Shown piece after piece: positions 47,307 to 55,349 of a stretch of 64,000 bases of DNA (positions within the stretch are counted from its first letter, which is position 1; each line of letters begins with the position of its first letter). Location of the stretch: positions 28,683 to 92,682 of the forward strand of contig NZ_VAUV01000019.1 in assembly GCF_005780165.1 (NCBI RefSeq), written 5' to 3'. Source of the stretch: Phragmitibacter flavus (GTDB lineage: Bacteria > Verrucomicrobiota > Verrucomicrobiia > Verrucomicrobiales > Verrucomicrobiaceae). The notes under the pieces were generated by a model, which saw nothing but the letters and a program-made list of their open reading frames with translations, searched no databases and was not told the origin of the DNA. The translations under genes and the position numbers were made by a program.

Positions 47307-49645
47307 TTTGGTTGGGAAGCGCGGCAGTCGGCGGCGCGCAAAAGTGTTTCAAGATAGGCAAGACGGAATGCACCAAAGGTTTCCAGTAGGCCGATCACCC
47401 GCTCGGTCCATGCTGCACCTGTTTTTGGAGAGAACCCAATCGCTGCGGGATCAAGTGAGAGGGTGGCGTCGGGCAGTCCGAATGCTGCGCCTGGCACAAC
47501 ATCGTTTTTCATGATGCCACGAATGGGCATTTCGCCTCCCGCTTTGGCGACGGGGTGCTCTTGGTCGACAGGTGCGGAGGCGAGGCGGGCGCGGACTTTT
47601 CCGTGGTGCGCAACGACGACATATAGTAGTAAATTAAAATCCTCGTCGGTGAATTGCACGGGGAGTGATTGACGCAACATGAGCAGTGCCAAAGCAGAGG
47701 CGAGTTCGTGGCGAAAGCCTGGGCGCAGATCGTTGTCGGAGATTCTGTAAGTTTTCAGCCAGTGGCCAGGAGGAGCTTTCGCCGTGTCTTTTCCTGGGTT
47801 GTCTCTGATGATGGATTGAAATGCCGGATGGGCTTTTCCGAGATCGTGCCAGAGTGCGGCGTGTTCGAGCGCGGGGGAGAGTTCAAGGCCGATTTTCTGT
47901 AACTCAGCGAGGACTTCCTCGCCATGTTCCTTGATGGTTTGAAATGAAGCAGAAACAGACAGGGCATCGGAGTCTTGCCGTGAATCGGGAGATTCAATAG
48001 GAGGGATTTGCCGGGGCACGACTAAGACGGTATTTTTCGATGAAAGGTCGAATCCAGTATTCTCTGAGTATCCTCCGGCTGTAGCGAGCGCGATCAAGGT
48101 GATGCCAGGAAAAATGTTGTCTCTACCAGCGGTTTTCCATTCGCCATCCAGATAGTCCCAACGCCAGACCGCGTTTTTTCGTGTCTCAGCAAATTTCTTC
48201 GCATCACCAATCGGCACGGAGCATAGTTCTAGAGTTGATGGTGCGTATTCGGGCGCAGGCTTTTCGGCGATCCATGCGATCTGGCAGTCAGTGTCCGAGC
48301 TAGAACGGATGTAACGCGAAATATCGAGATCGGCACCACTCAAATCCGCTGTGGTGTCGAAGAGTTCGTCTATTTCGTGAGGAAGGAGCAAGAAGTCCGG
48401 CGAATATGGATAAAGCACAGCGCGGCGTTCCGGTGTGAGCGATTGTTCACGGACGACCAAAGATTCGATAGAAACATCGGTGAGTTGTTTGAGTTCGGAG
48501 CGGGCGGCTTCGAGTGCGGAGAAATCATACGGTGCGGCCTTTTTTTCGTCAGCAATGTCGATCACGGTGATGCTGGCCGTGCCCCCGTAACGTGCAGCTC
48601 GCCCGAAACGTTGCACAAGAGAGGTCCAAGGTGCGAGTTCAGTGATCAGCTTGTCAGAGGAAATGTCCACGCCGGCTTCGACTACTTGTGTGGCGATGAT
48701 AACCCGTGGTTTTTCAATGGCCGCGTCTCGACTTAAGAACCGCGCCCGCCAAGCTGCTCTTTCTGCTGGACGGAAGCGCGAGTGTGCGAGGTGAATGTCG
48801 GCAACACTGACGAACGCTTTGTTTTTGAGCAGTGCCTCGTAAACGGCGTGCGCTCGATTCACGGTATTAAGAACAACGAGGGTAATGCGGGGTGGGTGAC
48901 TGTCGGCGATGAGGCTGGCAATCCCTCTTTCGTCCATTGGGGGTGCCAGTGTGAGTGGTTTTGAAATCCCAGTAGGTGCTGAGGTTGTAATGATCGGCGG
49001 AAGTTCAGCGAGCAGATTCTGCGTATCCGGCGTGTCGAGCCATGATGGTTGCAGCGTGGCGCTCATCCACCACGTATGCGTGTTAGTTCCACTTGGTCGG
49101 AAAGCTTGCAGTTGTGCGGTGGTGGCAAGCCCTGCTCCCATGAGTTGCATTTCATCGATTATCCAGAGAGCATCGTTGTTGATGAGGCCAAAGTGCATAG
49201 GCCAACGGGCACGGGCCATGCCATAGCCGCGATTGAGGGCGCGAGAGAGGAGCATGTCTTGGGTGCCGATGAGGATGGCGGGTTTTTCGGGGTAGAGGTC
49301 CCAGTCACTTTTGTCTTCGCCGCCCATAAGGATGTGGACTTGGGGAGGGGCTCCTTGGGCCAGGTCGGCTTCGACGAGTTTGGCGATCCACTTTTCGGCT
49401 TCGTCGCGCGTTTGCTCGACCAGTGTGCGCATGGGTAGGCAGTAAACTAGGCGGCGGGGCCATTTGTCGGATTTGTTGTGCACGCGGTTCCAGAGCCAGG
49501 CGAGGATGACGGCGGCGGTTTTGCCGAGGCCGGTGGGGATGGAGATGAGACGAGACTCGCAATCGAGTTCGGCAACGCGGCATTGATAGTCGTAGGGCGG
49601 GTTGCCGGTGGCCTTTTCGAAGAAATTGGCAAAGTCAGAGGGCAT
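47303..49645 (-). CDS. cas3: Cas3, helicase-HD nuclease of type I-G
   Basis: A 780-residue protein in the order helicase then HD, a known feature of I-G. The helicase has Walker A in IPTGLGKTAAV, Walker B-type WIIDEMQLMG, MSATLQPS, and motif VI with TSLVQRFGRAARYG. The C-terminal HD domain carries ALWHDLGKAHPAF, RHELASA and VVAHHGK, the metal ligands of the nuclease. It unwinds and degrades target DNA after Cascade binding. The start lies 18 bp from the 105-bp element shared with another locus. It leads the operon, ending in a 4-bp overlap with csx17. Confidence 0.95.
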   Translation of the reverse strand: MPSDFANFFEKATGNPPYDYQCRVAELDCESRLISIPTGLGKTAAVILAWLWNRVHNKSDKWPRRLVYCLPMRTLVEQTRDEAEKWIAKLVEADLAQGAPPQVHILMGGEDKSDWDLYPEKPAILIGTQDMLLSRALNRGYGMARARWPMHFGLINNDALWIIDEMQLMGAGLATTAQLQAFRPSGTNTHTWWMSATLQPSWLDTPDTQNLLAELPPIITTSAPTGISKPLTLAPPMDERGIASLIADSHPPRITLVVLNTVNRAHAVYEALLKNKAFVSVADIHLAHSRFRPAERAAWRARFLSRDAAIEKPRVIIATQVVEAGVDISSDKLITELAPWTSLVQRFGRAARYGGTASITVIDIADEKKAAPYDFSALEAARSELKQLTDVSIESLVVREQSLTPERRAVLYPYSPDFLLLPHEIDELFDTTADLSGADLDISRYIRSSSDTDCQIAWIAEKPAPEYAPSTLELCSVPIGDAKKFAETRKNAVWRWDYLDGEWKTAGRDNIFPGITLIALATAGGYSENTGFDLSSKNTVLVVPRQIPPIESPDSRQDSDALSVSASFQTIKEHGEEVLAELQKIGLELSPALEHAALWHDLGKAHPAFQSIIRDNPGKDTAKAPPGHWLKTYRISDNDLRPGFRHELASALALLMLRQSLPVQFTDEDFNLLLYVVVAHHGKVRARLASAPVDQEHPVAKAGGEMPIRGIMKNDVVPGAAFGLPDATLSLDPAAIGFSPKTGAAWTERVIGLLETFGAFRLAYLETLLRAADCRASQPK

Positions 49646-49663
49646 GGGGCGGAAGGAAGGTTG

Positions 49664-49768
49664 GCACAGGAGACGGGTGAGATTTTTTTATTCCCTCAAA
49701 AAGCTCAGACTATCGGGGGTGTGGATTTTCGTCGATGCCGAATGGTGATTTTCTCGATCTTTGGGGGA
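49664..49768 (-). promoter_or_regulatory. 105-bp element upstream of cas3 (copy A)
   Basis: This segment is about 89% identical, without gaps, to 51143-51247. Both lie just upstream of a minus-strand gene, this copy 18 bp from the cas3 ATG. It includes the run GAGATTTTTTTATTCC and the block ATTTTCGTCGATG. It may carry the operon promoter; no boxes were assigned. Confidence 0.6.
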
Positions 49769-49883
49769 AAGGTGGTGGTTGGTTGGGAGGCGATCTGGAG
49801 ATCGCCTTTCCTTGGGTGGGTGGGAGTGATGGAAGTCGGAAGTCGGAATGCGGAGGTCGGAGGTCGGAGGTCGGAGGTGGGAA

Positions 49884-50031
49884 CGGACTGGAAGTCCGTG
49901 GGACGCACAGACTGGAAGTCTGTGTTACTGTTGAGGGTGAATGCCAAGGGGGACTGAGACTGAGGACAGGCAGCTGCGAAGCCGCGAAGCGAATGCCTGA
50001 CCCACCCACAGGCTGAAAGCCTGTGTCACGG
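49884..50031. repeat. REP-like palindrome cluster upstream of the toxin-antitoxin pair
   Basis: Several imperfect copies of small palindromes occur: GGACTGGAAGTCC, AGACTGGAAGTCT and ACAGGCTGAAAGCCTGT, each followed by GTGTTAC or GTGTCAC. The type is the same as at 26058 and 52507. Just upstream, 49830-49880 is a GGTCGGA-type microsatellite. No gene is seen between 49769 and 50129. Confidence 0.8.
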
Positions 50032-50129
50032 TGGGGAGATGATGGGACAAGGGTTGAGAACGGTCGCCTTTTTCGCGGGCTTGTTGAAAATGGTTGAGAA
50101 AATGAAGATGAAGAAGGTATATTCCAGAT

Positions 50130-50351
50130 ATGAGCACAGTGGCCGAGATCGAGAAGGCCATCTCTCTTTTGCCGTCGGAAGATTTTCTGATGTTGGGGAG
50201 GTGGTTTGATGAACAGCGCAATTTGCGTTGGGATGGGCAGATGGATCGTGATGCGGAGTTTGGAGCATTGGATTTTCTTGCAGACGAATTGGATGGTCAT
50301 CTTTCCAATGGGGAGGTGCGTCCGCTGAATGAAATCCTCCGCCACTCCTAG
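50130..50351 (+). CDS. Small antitoxin-like protein
   Basis: A 73-residue protein, MSTVAEIEKAISLLPSEDFLM..., of the short helical type found upstream of RelE/ParE toxins. Its middle (FDEQRNLRWDGQMDRD) and acidic C terminus (LADELDGHL) suit toxin wrapping. It overlaps the downstream toxin gene by 23 bp. No DNA-binding motif is evident. The antitoxin role is inferred from size and arrangement. Confidence 0.75.
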   Translation: MSTVAEIEKAISLLPSEDFLMLGRWFDEQRNLRWDGQMDRDAEFGALDFLADELDGHLSNGEVRPLNEILRHS

Positions 50352-50592
50352 ATTTTGGAAGTTGTATGAGGCTCTGCCGGTGGCGGTTCAGAGGAAGGCT
50401 GACAAGGCTTATGGTTTGTGGCATGAGAACCCTTATCATCCGTCGTTGCACTTCAAAAAGGTGGGAAGGTTTTGGAGCGTGAGAGTGGATGACAATTTCC
50501 GAGCCATTGCCGAGGTGCGGGACGATACGGCTTACTGGTTGTGGATTGGCGACCATGGCGAGTATGAGTTGTTGATTGCCAGGAAGCGGTGA
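50329..50592 (+). CDS. RelE/ParE-superfamily toxin
   Basis: An 87-residue protein with the compact RelE/ParE fold pattern: RFWKLYEALPVAVQRKADKAY (two helices), PSLHFKKVGRFWSVRVDDNFRAIAEV (central strands with basic residues) and YWLWIGDHGEYELLI. RelE-type toxins cleave mRNA on the ribosome; ParE types poison gyrase; the sequence does not say which. A GGGAGGTG ribosome-binding site lies about 12 bp before the ATG. Both genes of the pair overlap the remnant antirepressor frame on the other strand. Confidence 0.85.
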   Translation: MKSSATPRFWKLYEALPVAVQRKADKAYGLWHENPYHPSLHFKKVGRFWSVRVDDNFRAIAEVRDDTAYWLWIGDHGEYELLIARKR

Positions 50593-50727
50593 TGGCGGCG
50601 CAGAGGGCAGTGGTGGTGGGCCGGGCCGGCGGAGGGGCCAGTGTGGAACCTGGCGGTCCTGGGGCAAGGCGTTACATTCTGCAACGGTTTTGATGCCACT
50701 TTCGGGATGGACGTGGTGAAGGCAGGT

Positions 50728-51090
50728 GGCGAGTTCGGGGTCTTCGATTTCTTCCAAGCGTTCATAGCCGACTTTGGCGAGCCAGAGTTTGAAGGGTTCG
50801 GCCTTTGGGGAGGGGATGGACTGGATGAGGCGAAGCATGCTTTCGGCGTTCGCGGCGCGAATGGGGCGGATCTTGCCGTCGGCACCTGGCATGGCTACCA
50901 GGGGACAGTTTGTCCCCTGGTAGGTGTTGAGGGTTGAGTCACGCTTTCGGAGCTTTTTGATGTGGTCTTTGACGTTGATCGAGCCGGTCAGGACTTCGAC
51001 GACATCGTCGATTGAGAAATACCATTTTTCATCGGTCTGATTCCAAGCGCGGCGGACTTGTTTTTCTTCAAAGAGGGCGAGGGTGCTCAT
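50728..51090 (-). pseudogene. Truncated BRO-N (phage antirepressor-like) gene
   Basis: The first 121 codons encode a BRO-N domain: YFSIDDVVEVLTGS, KIRPIRAANAESMLRLIQSI, then PKAEPFKLWLAKVGYERL and EIEDPELA. Family members normally continue with a segment like KAKGYSDEWI; here similarity stops abruptly at 50728. The frame runs on to 50026 as Pro/Arg-rich sequence antisense to the toxin-antitoxin pair, so the gene is judged truncated. BRO-N proteins bind DNA and come from phages and plasmids. A 27-bp palindrome lies within it. It could still make a short DNA-binding protein. Confidence 0.75.
50896..50922. repeat. Perfect 12-bp inverted repeat inside the BRO-N gene
   Basis: The arms TACCAGGGGACA and TGTCCCCTGGTA are separated by GTT. 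They fall in the coding sequence for TYQGTNCPLVA. A hairpin this strong within a gene is unusual. Confidence 0.85.
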
Positions 51091-51142
51091 GATTTTTGGG
51101 GGGCGGGGAGAAGTCGGGAGTCGGAGCGACGGGGGACGGATT

Positions 51143-51247
51143 GCACAGGCGGCAGGTGAGATTTTTTTATTCCATCAATATGTTCAGAGTATCGGGGGTG
51201 AAGATTTTCGTCGATGCTGAATGGTGATTTTTTCGATCTTTGGGGGA
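51143..51247 (-). promoter_or_regulatory. 105-bp element upstream of the BRO-N gene (copy B)
   Basis: Ungapped partner of 49664-49768, about 89% identical, with the same orientation relative to the gene it precedes (52 bp from the BRO-N ATG). Confidence 0.6.
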
Positions 51248-51255
51248 GATGGGGA

Positions 51256-51342
51256 GTTCTTGGTTCTTGGTGGTTGGTTCTTGGTTCTTGGTTCGGAGTG
51301 ATGGAGTGATGGAGTGATGGAGTGATGGAGTGATGGAAGGCG
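51256..51342. repeat. Adjacent TTCTTGG and GGAGTGAT tandem repeats
   Basis: Imperfect TTCTTGG units (51256-51294) run into six perfect 8-bp GGAGTGAT units (51295-51342). The sequence from 51343 to 51555 shows no gene. Confidence 0.85.
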
Positions 51343-51555
51343 GAAGTCGGAAGTGGGCAGTGAATATTTTCAATGTGTGACCTTGTGTCACGGTTTCCAT
51401 GCCTTCGTTGGATAAATCTCGGCGACGGCGGATGGGGGCGAGCGATCCGCTGCAACGCCAACACGGTATGGCTCGATTGGAAGGGAGGTGAAAACTCTCC
51501 GGGCTAGTGAAGAAGTGCAGACTTATTTCTGAGACGCAATCACCGGCGAAAATGA

Positions 51556-51825
51556 TCAGGCGGTTGTCGCGAAATCTGCGGTTTCCAATTCTGTTATGGC
51601 GATCCGTTTGGAACTCGGGGTGATGCTGGCTCGGAAATGAACTGGGATTTCTTCGCTTTCGCCGTCCACGGTTAGGGTGACGATGCCGGACCGGGCTGGG
51701 CTGCTGAAAAAGTCCTTGAGGATAAGAAAATCCGGTCCCATTTGTGCCACTTGCAGCAACTGGTTTTCGATGCGCAGGACCATGTTTACTGTGGAGCTGT
51801 GACCGATGGATTTTTGATTGACCAT
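51556..51825 (-). CDS. Hypothetical small protein, divergent from kinase-like gene
   Basis: Up to 89 residues; Met15 (51783) is an alternative start. The sequence is mostly beta-strand-like (MVLRIENQLLQVAQ, GIVTLTVDGESEEIPVHF). Its first ATG shares the palindromic CATG with the start of the divergent gene at 51824, so both cannot easily be expressed from these starts without overlap. No family was recognised. Confidence 0.5.
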   Translation of the reverse strand: MVNQKSIGHSSTVNMVLRIENQLLQVAQMGPDFLILKDFFSSPARSGIVTLTVDGESEEIPVHFRASITPSSKRIAITELETADFATTA

Positions 51826-52327
51826 GTCGAAGAAAAGTTTGCTGTCTTCCGCCGAGTCCTACGTGGCGACCCAAGGGCTGGAGCTGACGGGCAGCCTTGG
51901 CAATGGTCTGGATGGTAACATTTGGAAGGTTCGAAGCAAGAAAAAGCGCATTTCCTGGGCTTTGAAGATTCACGCAGAGTGGCGGGGATATCGCTGCGAA
52001 CGCGATTGTTATCAAAAGCTTTTGGAGCATCAAGTCAGCGAGATTGAGGGGTTTCATGTGCGGGTGATGGTTCGCACTGATGACCAGTGGCTTGCGATTG
52101 AAATGTCGATTGTGGAGCGGCCTTTTATTTTGGATTTTGCGCAGGCGTTCTTGGATATCGAGCCAGAGTTTCCTGAGGAGGTTTGGCAGGAGCGTCTGGA
52201 AACTTGGAGTGAAAACTACGGGGAGCACTGGCCTCGCGTGCAGCGGGCTTTGTATGAACTGGAAGGGATCGGTATTTACTATTTGGATGTGCATCATCAG
52301 AATGTTTCTGTCGCTGTTGCTGACTGA
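51824..52327 (+). CDS. Short protein-kinase-fold protein
   Basis: A 167-residue protein that follows the kinase-like pattern: a glycine-rich loop GSLGNGLDGNIWKV, a lysine strand SWALKIH, a helix Glu region RCERDCYQKLLEH, a hinge-like QWLAIEM, and a catalytic-loop motif YYLDVHHQNV with Asp and Asn at the usual spacing. It ends about 8 residues later and has no DFG-like Asp segment that I can identify. It may be a minimal or truncated kinase. It is head-to-head with a small hypothetical gene. Substrate unknown. Confidence 0.6.
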   Translation: MSKKSLLSSAESYVATQGLELTGSLGNGLDGNIWKVRSKKKRISWALKIHAEWRGYRCERDCYQKLLEHQVSEIEGFHVRVMVRTDDQWLAIEMSIVERPFILDFAQAFLDIEPEFPEEVWQERLETWSENYGEHWPRVQRALYELEGIGIYYLDVHHQNVSVAVAD

Positions 52328-52506
52328 TGCGGGGAGGTTTAATGAGGGGGTGAGAGGTTAAGGATGGGGATGATGAACCTGTGAGCTGTATCTTCTCATA
52401 CCCGGCGGGTTGAGTTTTGTGACGAGATATTGGAATTTTTTGGTTTGTTGGTTGGTTATTGGTGGTGGGGTAACGAGGGGGTGGGAGTGAGGGTTGATGA
52501 TTGATG

Positions 52507-52709
52507 ACGGACTGGAAGTCCGTCTCACGCACCGACTGGAAGTCCGTGTTACCTTTGTGTTTGGCGGTAGAGATGGGGGACGGACTGAGGACAGGCAAAA
52601 TGCCTGTCCCACCCACAGGCTGCAAGCCTGTGTCACGGGGGATGACGGGTGGGAGACTGAGGACGGGCTGCAAGCCCGGCGCACCCACAGGCTGCAAGCC
52701 TGTGTCACT
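52507..52709. repeat. REP-like palindrome cluster upstream of the chemosensory operon
   Basis: Three blocks (52507-52553, 52591-52637, 52663-52709) each hold two small palindromes such as GGACTGGAAGTCC or ACAGGCTGCAAGCCTGT followed by GTGTCAC or GTGTTAC. No gene is seen in 52328-52816. Confidence 0.85.
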
Positions 52710-52816
52710 CACGGACAATTTTGAAAGTGATTGATTGTTATTAGGTGGGGTTTTGGCATTTTAGAGGGGTGTTGAATTTTGATCATGCAAAGAAGAGGGG
52801 CGAGGGGGCGACTTTG

Positions 52817-53365
52817 ATGTCGGACTTTGAGGATGATGGGTGGTCGGGGACGGTGGTGGTGTTTGAATTACAAGGGATGAAGCTGGGGGTGAAGACGGAG
52901 GTGGTGAAGAGGGTGTTGCCGAGGGTGGCGCTCAGGTTGGGGACTGAGGTGGTGCCGGTTCTGGAAGGATTTTTGGAGCTGAGGGATGAATGGGTGCCGG
53001 TGGTGAGGCTGGATCGGTTGTTGCGGTTGAATGCGGGGGAGCGGGAGGTGGGTTTGAGCTTGAGCTTGAAGGGGCAGTTGATGGTGGTGAGAGATGGGGA
53101 GAGGACTCTGGCTTGGGGATGTGATGGGGAGGTTTCGTTGCGGAAGTGTGGGGCGGGGGAATTGAAGGTATTGCCGAAGGATCATGCGCTGAATCACGCG
53201 GCGGGTTGGGTGCTCGATGGGGTGGTGATTTTGGAGCCCGAGTTGCTGCTTTTGGAGGAAGAACGGGTGAGGCTGAAGGAGCTCGGGGCGAGGATGGAGG
53301 AGCGTCGGAGTGAGGTGATGTCGGTTGGAGAGGAGGGCGCGAAGGATGGTCGAGAGGGTGCTTGA
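52817..53365 (+). CDS. cheW: CheW-like scaffold protein (WspB-like position)
   Basis: The ATG at 52817 gives 182 residues. The CheW fold is seen as VVVFELQGMKLGVKTEVVKRVLP, VPVLEGFLELRDEWVPVVRLD (the conserved strand pair) and later DGVVILEPELLLLEEE. CheW proteins couple MCP receptors to CheA. It is the first gene of the chemosensory operon and overlaps cheR by 20 bp. The C-terminal charged helix is an extension. Confidence 0.88.
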   Translation: MSDFEDDGWSGTVVVFELQGMKLGVKTEVVKRVLPRVALRLGTEVVPVLEGFLELRDEWVPVVRLDRLLRLNAGEREVGLSLSLKGQLMVVRDGERTLAWGCDGEVSLRKCGAGELKVLPKDHALNHAAGWVLDGVVILEPELLLLEEERVRLKELGARMEERRSEVMSVGEEGAKDGREGA

Positions 53366-54740
53366 GGATGGGGGGTTTGGAGCGCTGAAGCACTACGTCA
53401 TTGAGGTGACGGGGCTGGAGTATTATGTGGATCGTGAGAAGGACCTGGCGGCGGCGGTGGTGCGGGCGCTGGATGGGGGGGAGTGGAAGTCGGCAGTGAG
53501 TTATCTGGCGGGTTTGAGGCAGCCCGGAGGGATGGCGATGGACCGGCTGGCGGAGGAGTTGACGATTGGTGAGACGTTTTTTTTCCGTCACACGGAGATG
53601 TTCACGGCGCTGCGGGAGCATGTGTTCCCGGAGGTGCATGCAAGGAAGGAAAAGGAGCGGTCGATTCGGATCTGGAGCGCGGGTTGTTCGGTGGGGGCGG
53701 AGCCGTATTCATTGTCAATTTTATTGCGGTCGGAGCTGGCGCATTTGTTTCTGGGATGGCGGATTGAGATTGTGGGGACGGACATCAACCGGCGGTTTTT
53801 GAAGATGGCGCGGGAGGGGGTGTTTGAGCCCTGGGCGTTGCGGGGATTGAGTGAGGAGGTGAAGGGTCGGAGTTTTGAGAAGAGGGGCAAACGCTGGGGA
53901 TTACAGAAGCGGTTCATGGAGGGGGTGCGGTTTCAGCAGCACAATCTGGTGAGGGATGCGTTTCCTTCGCTGGGGAATGAGTTGTTTGGGTTTGATCTGA
54001 TCATTTGCCGCAATGTGATGATTTACTTTGGGAGGGAGAATGTGCAGCGGCTGGCGGATCAGTTTCACCAGACTTTGTTGCCGGGAGGCTGGCTGGCGGT
54101 GGGTCATGCGGAGCCGCATCAGGAGATTTTTAAGGAGTTTGAAACGGTGATGACGCCGGGGGCGACTTTGTATCATCGGCGGTCGGCGGGCGGAAGGGTG
54201 AGGAAGTCGGCGGTGGCGTTGTGTGAGGCGTGGAAGCCGGTGGTGTTGCCGAAGAGGGAGGTGGAGAAGGTCGAAGTTTTGCCGGTGCAGGAGATGCTGC
54301 TGTTGCCGCCGTTGCCGAGGCGTGAGGTGGAGGTGAAGGGCGGGATGGAGGAGTGGACGGAGTTGCGGGTGCTGGCGGATGCGGGTCGGTTTGCGGAGGC
54401 GAGTGAGGCTTGCAAACGGCTGCTGGCGTTACGGCATTTTGACAGTCCGGGTTTGTATTTCATGCATGCGTTGTTGTTGCAGCAGTCGGGCAAGGTGGGG
54501 GAGGCGCATGAGGCGTTGAAGCGGACGCTGTATCTGGATCGGGAGCTGGCGTTGGTGCATTACCATTTGGGGTTGGTGTTGCAGAAGCTGGAGCGGGGGG
54601 CGGAGGCGAAGCGGGCGTGGCGCAATGCGTTGCTGCTGGTGGAGGGTTTGGCGGAGGATGAGGCGATCCGGTATGGGGATGGTTTGACGGCGGGTGATCT
54701 TCGTTGCTTGATTGATCAGCAGGCCGGGCGGGTGATTTGA
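53346..54740 (+). CDS. cheR: CheR-type MCP methyltransferase with C-terminal TPR (WspC-like)
   Basis: From the ATG at 53346 the protein has 464 residues. The N-terminal helical domain is followed by the SAM-binding methyltransferase domain: IGETFFFRHTEMF, IRIWSAGCSVGAEPYSLSI, IVGTDINRRFLKMA, FDLIICRNVMIYF and LAVGHAE. A linker then leads to TPR-like helices (about residues 340-440: YFMHALLLQQSGKVGEAHEALK, LVHYHLGLVLQKL). TPR-bearing CheR proteins are typical of Wsp and other alternative-function systems. It methylates receptor glutamates for adaptation. An earlier TTG in frame is not favoured. Confidence 0.93.
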   Translation: MVERVLEDGGFGALKHYVIEVTGLEYYVDREKDLAAAVVRALDGGEWKSAVSYLAGLRQPGGMAMDRLAEELTIGETFFFRHTEMFTALREHVFPEVHARKEKERSIRIWSAGCSVGAEPYSLSILLRSELAHLFLGWRIEIVGTDINRRFLKMAREGVFEPWALRGLSEEVKGRSFEKRGKRWGLQKRFMEGVRFQQHNLVRDAFPSLGNELFGFDLIICRNVMIYFGRENVQRLADQFHQTLLPGGWLAVGHAEPHQEIFKEFETVMTPGATLYHRRSAGGRVRKSAVALCEAWKPVVLPKREVEKVEVLPVQEMLLLPPLPRREVEVKGGMEEWTELRVLADAGRFAEASEACKRLLALRHFDSPGLYFMHALLLQQSGKVGEAHEALKRTLYLDRELALVHYHLGLVLQKLERGAEAKRAWRNALLLVEGLAEDEAIRYGDGLTAGDLRCLIDQQAGRVI

Positions 54741-54757
54741 TGCGATGATGTATTGAT

Positions 54758-55333
54758 ATGAGTGAGGTGACTTCCCCAATTTCTTCGATTGACTGGCAGG
54801 TGGTGCGTGCGCGGCTGGCGGAGAGCGAGGGGAAGCTGGCGGAGGTGATGAGTCCGGATGAGGCGCGGGTGCGGACGATTTTGGAGGAGCGGGCGGCGCG
54901 GTTGCGGCAGGAGGTGGGGGGCGCGGCGAGGAATCGGGAGGAGGAGCGCAAGTTGTTGCTGGTGAGGGTGGGTGGGGAGCGGCTGGCGCTGGAGTTGGGC
55001 GCGTTGCGTGGGGTGGAGGTGTTGAAGAAGGTGTCGCCGGTGCCGGGCGCGTCGCGCGAGGTGTTGGGGGTGATGAATTTGAATGGGGAGTTGCATGCGG
55101 TGTTAAATCCGCTGGGTGGAAAGGGTGAGGTGGGGGAGTTGTCGAAGTGGGGGGTGGTGTTGCGGCATGAGCGGCTGAGGGTGGTGCTGGCGGTGGAGGA
55201 GTTGTTGCGGATGGTGACGGTGGAGATGAAGGGGGCGGAAGAGGTAATGATGGTGGAGGGTGAGATGACGGTTTTGCTTGATGTGGCGGAGCTTTTCAAC
55301 AAGCTGGAAGAATCGATGGTGGACAGGGCATAA
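54758..55333 (+). CDS. cheW: Second CheW-like protein (WspD-like position)
   Basis: A 191-residue CheW-like protein with an N-terminal helical extension (about residues 1-65: VVRARLAESEGKLAEVM, RTILEERAARLRQ) and a CheW domain (RKLLLVRVGGERLALELGALRGVEVLK, LGVMNLNGELHAVLN). WspD in Pseudomonas likewise has an N-terminal extension. It lies 17 bp downstream of cheR and 16 bp upstream of the mcp gene. Confidence 0.88.
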   Translation: MSEVTSPISSIDWQVVRARLAESEGKLAEVMSPDEARVRTILEERAARLRQEVGGAARNREEERKLLLVRVGGERLALELGALRGVEVLKKVSPVPGASREVLGVMNLNGELHAVLNPLGGKGEVGELSKWGVVLRHERLRVVLAVEELLRMVTVEMKGAEEVMMVEGEMTVLLDVAELFNKLEESMVDRA

Positions 55334-55349
55334 ACTTTTTTAACACTTC

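Noticed and set aside
50026..50727. C-terminal continuation of the BRO-N frame
   Set aside because: It is Pro/His/Arg-rich, antisense to the better supported toxin-antitoxin pair, and has no BRO-family similarity after codon 121.
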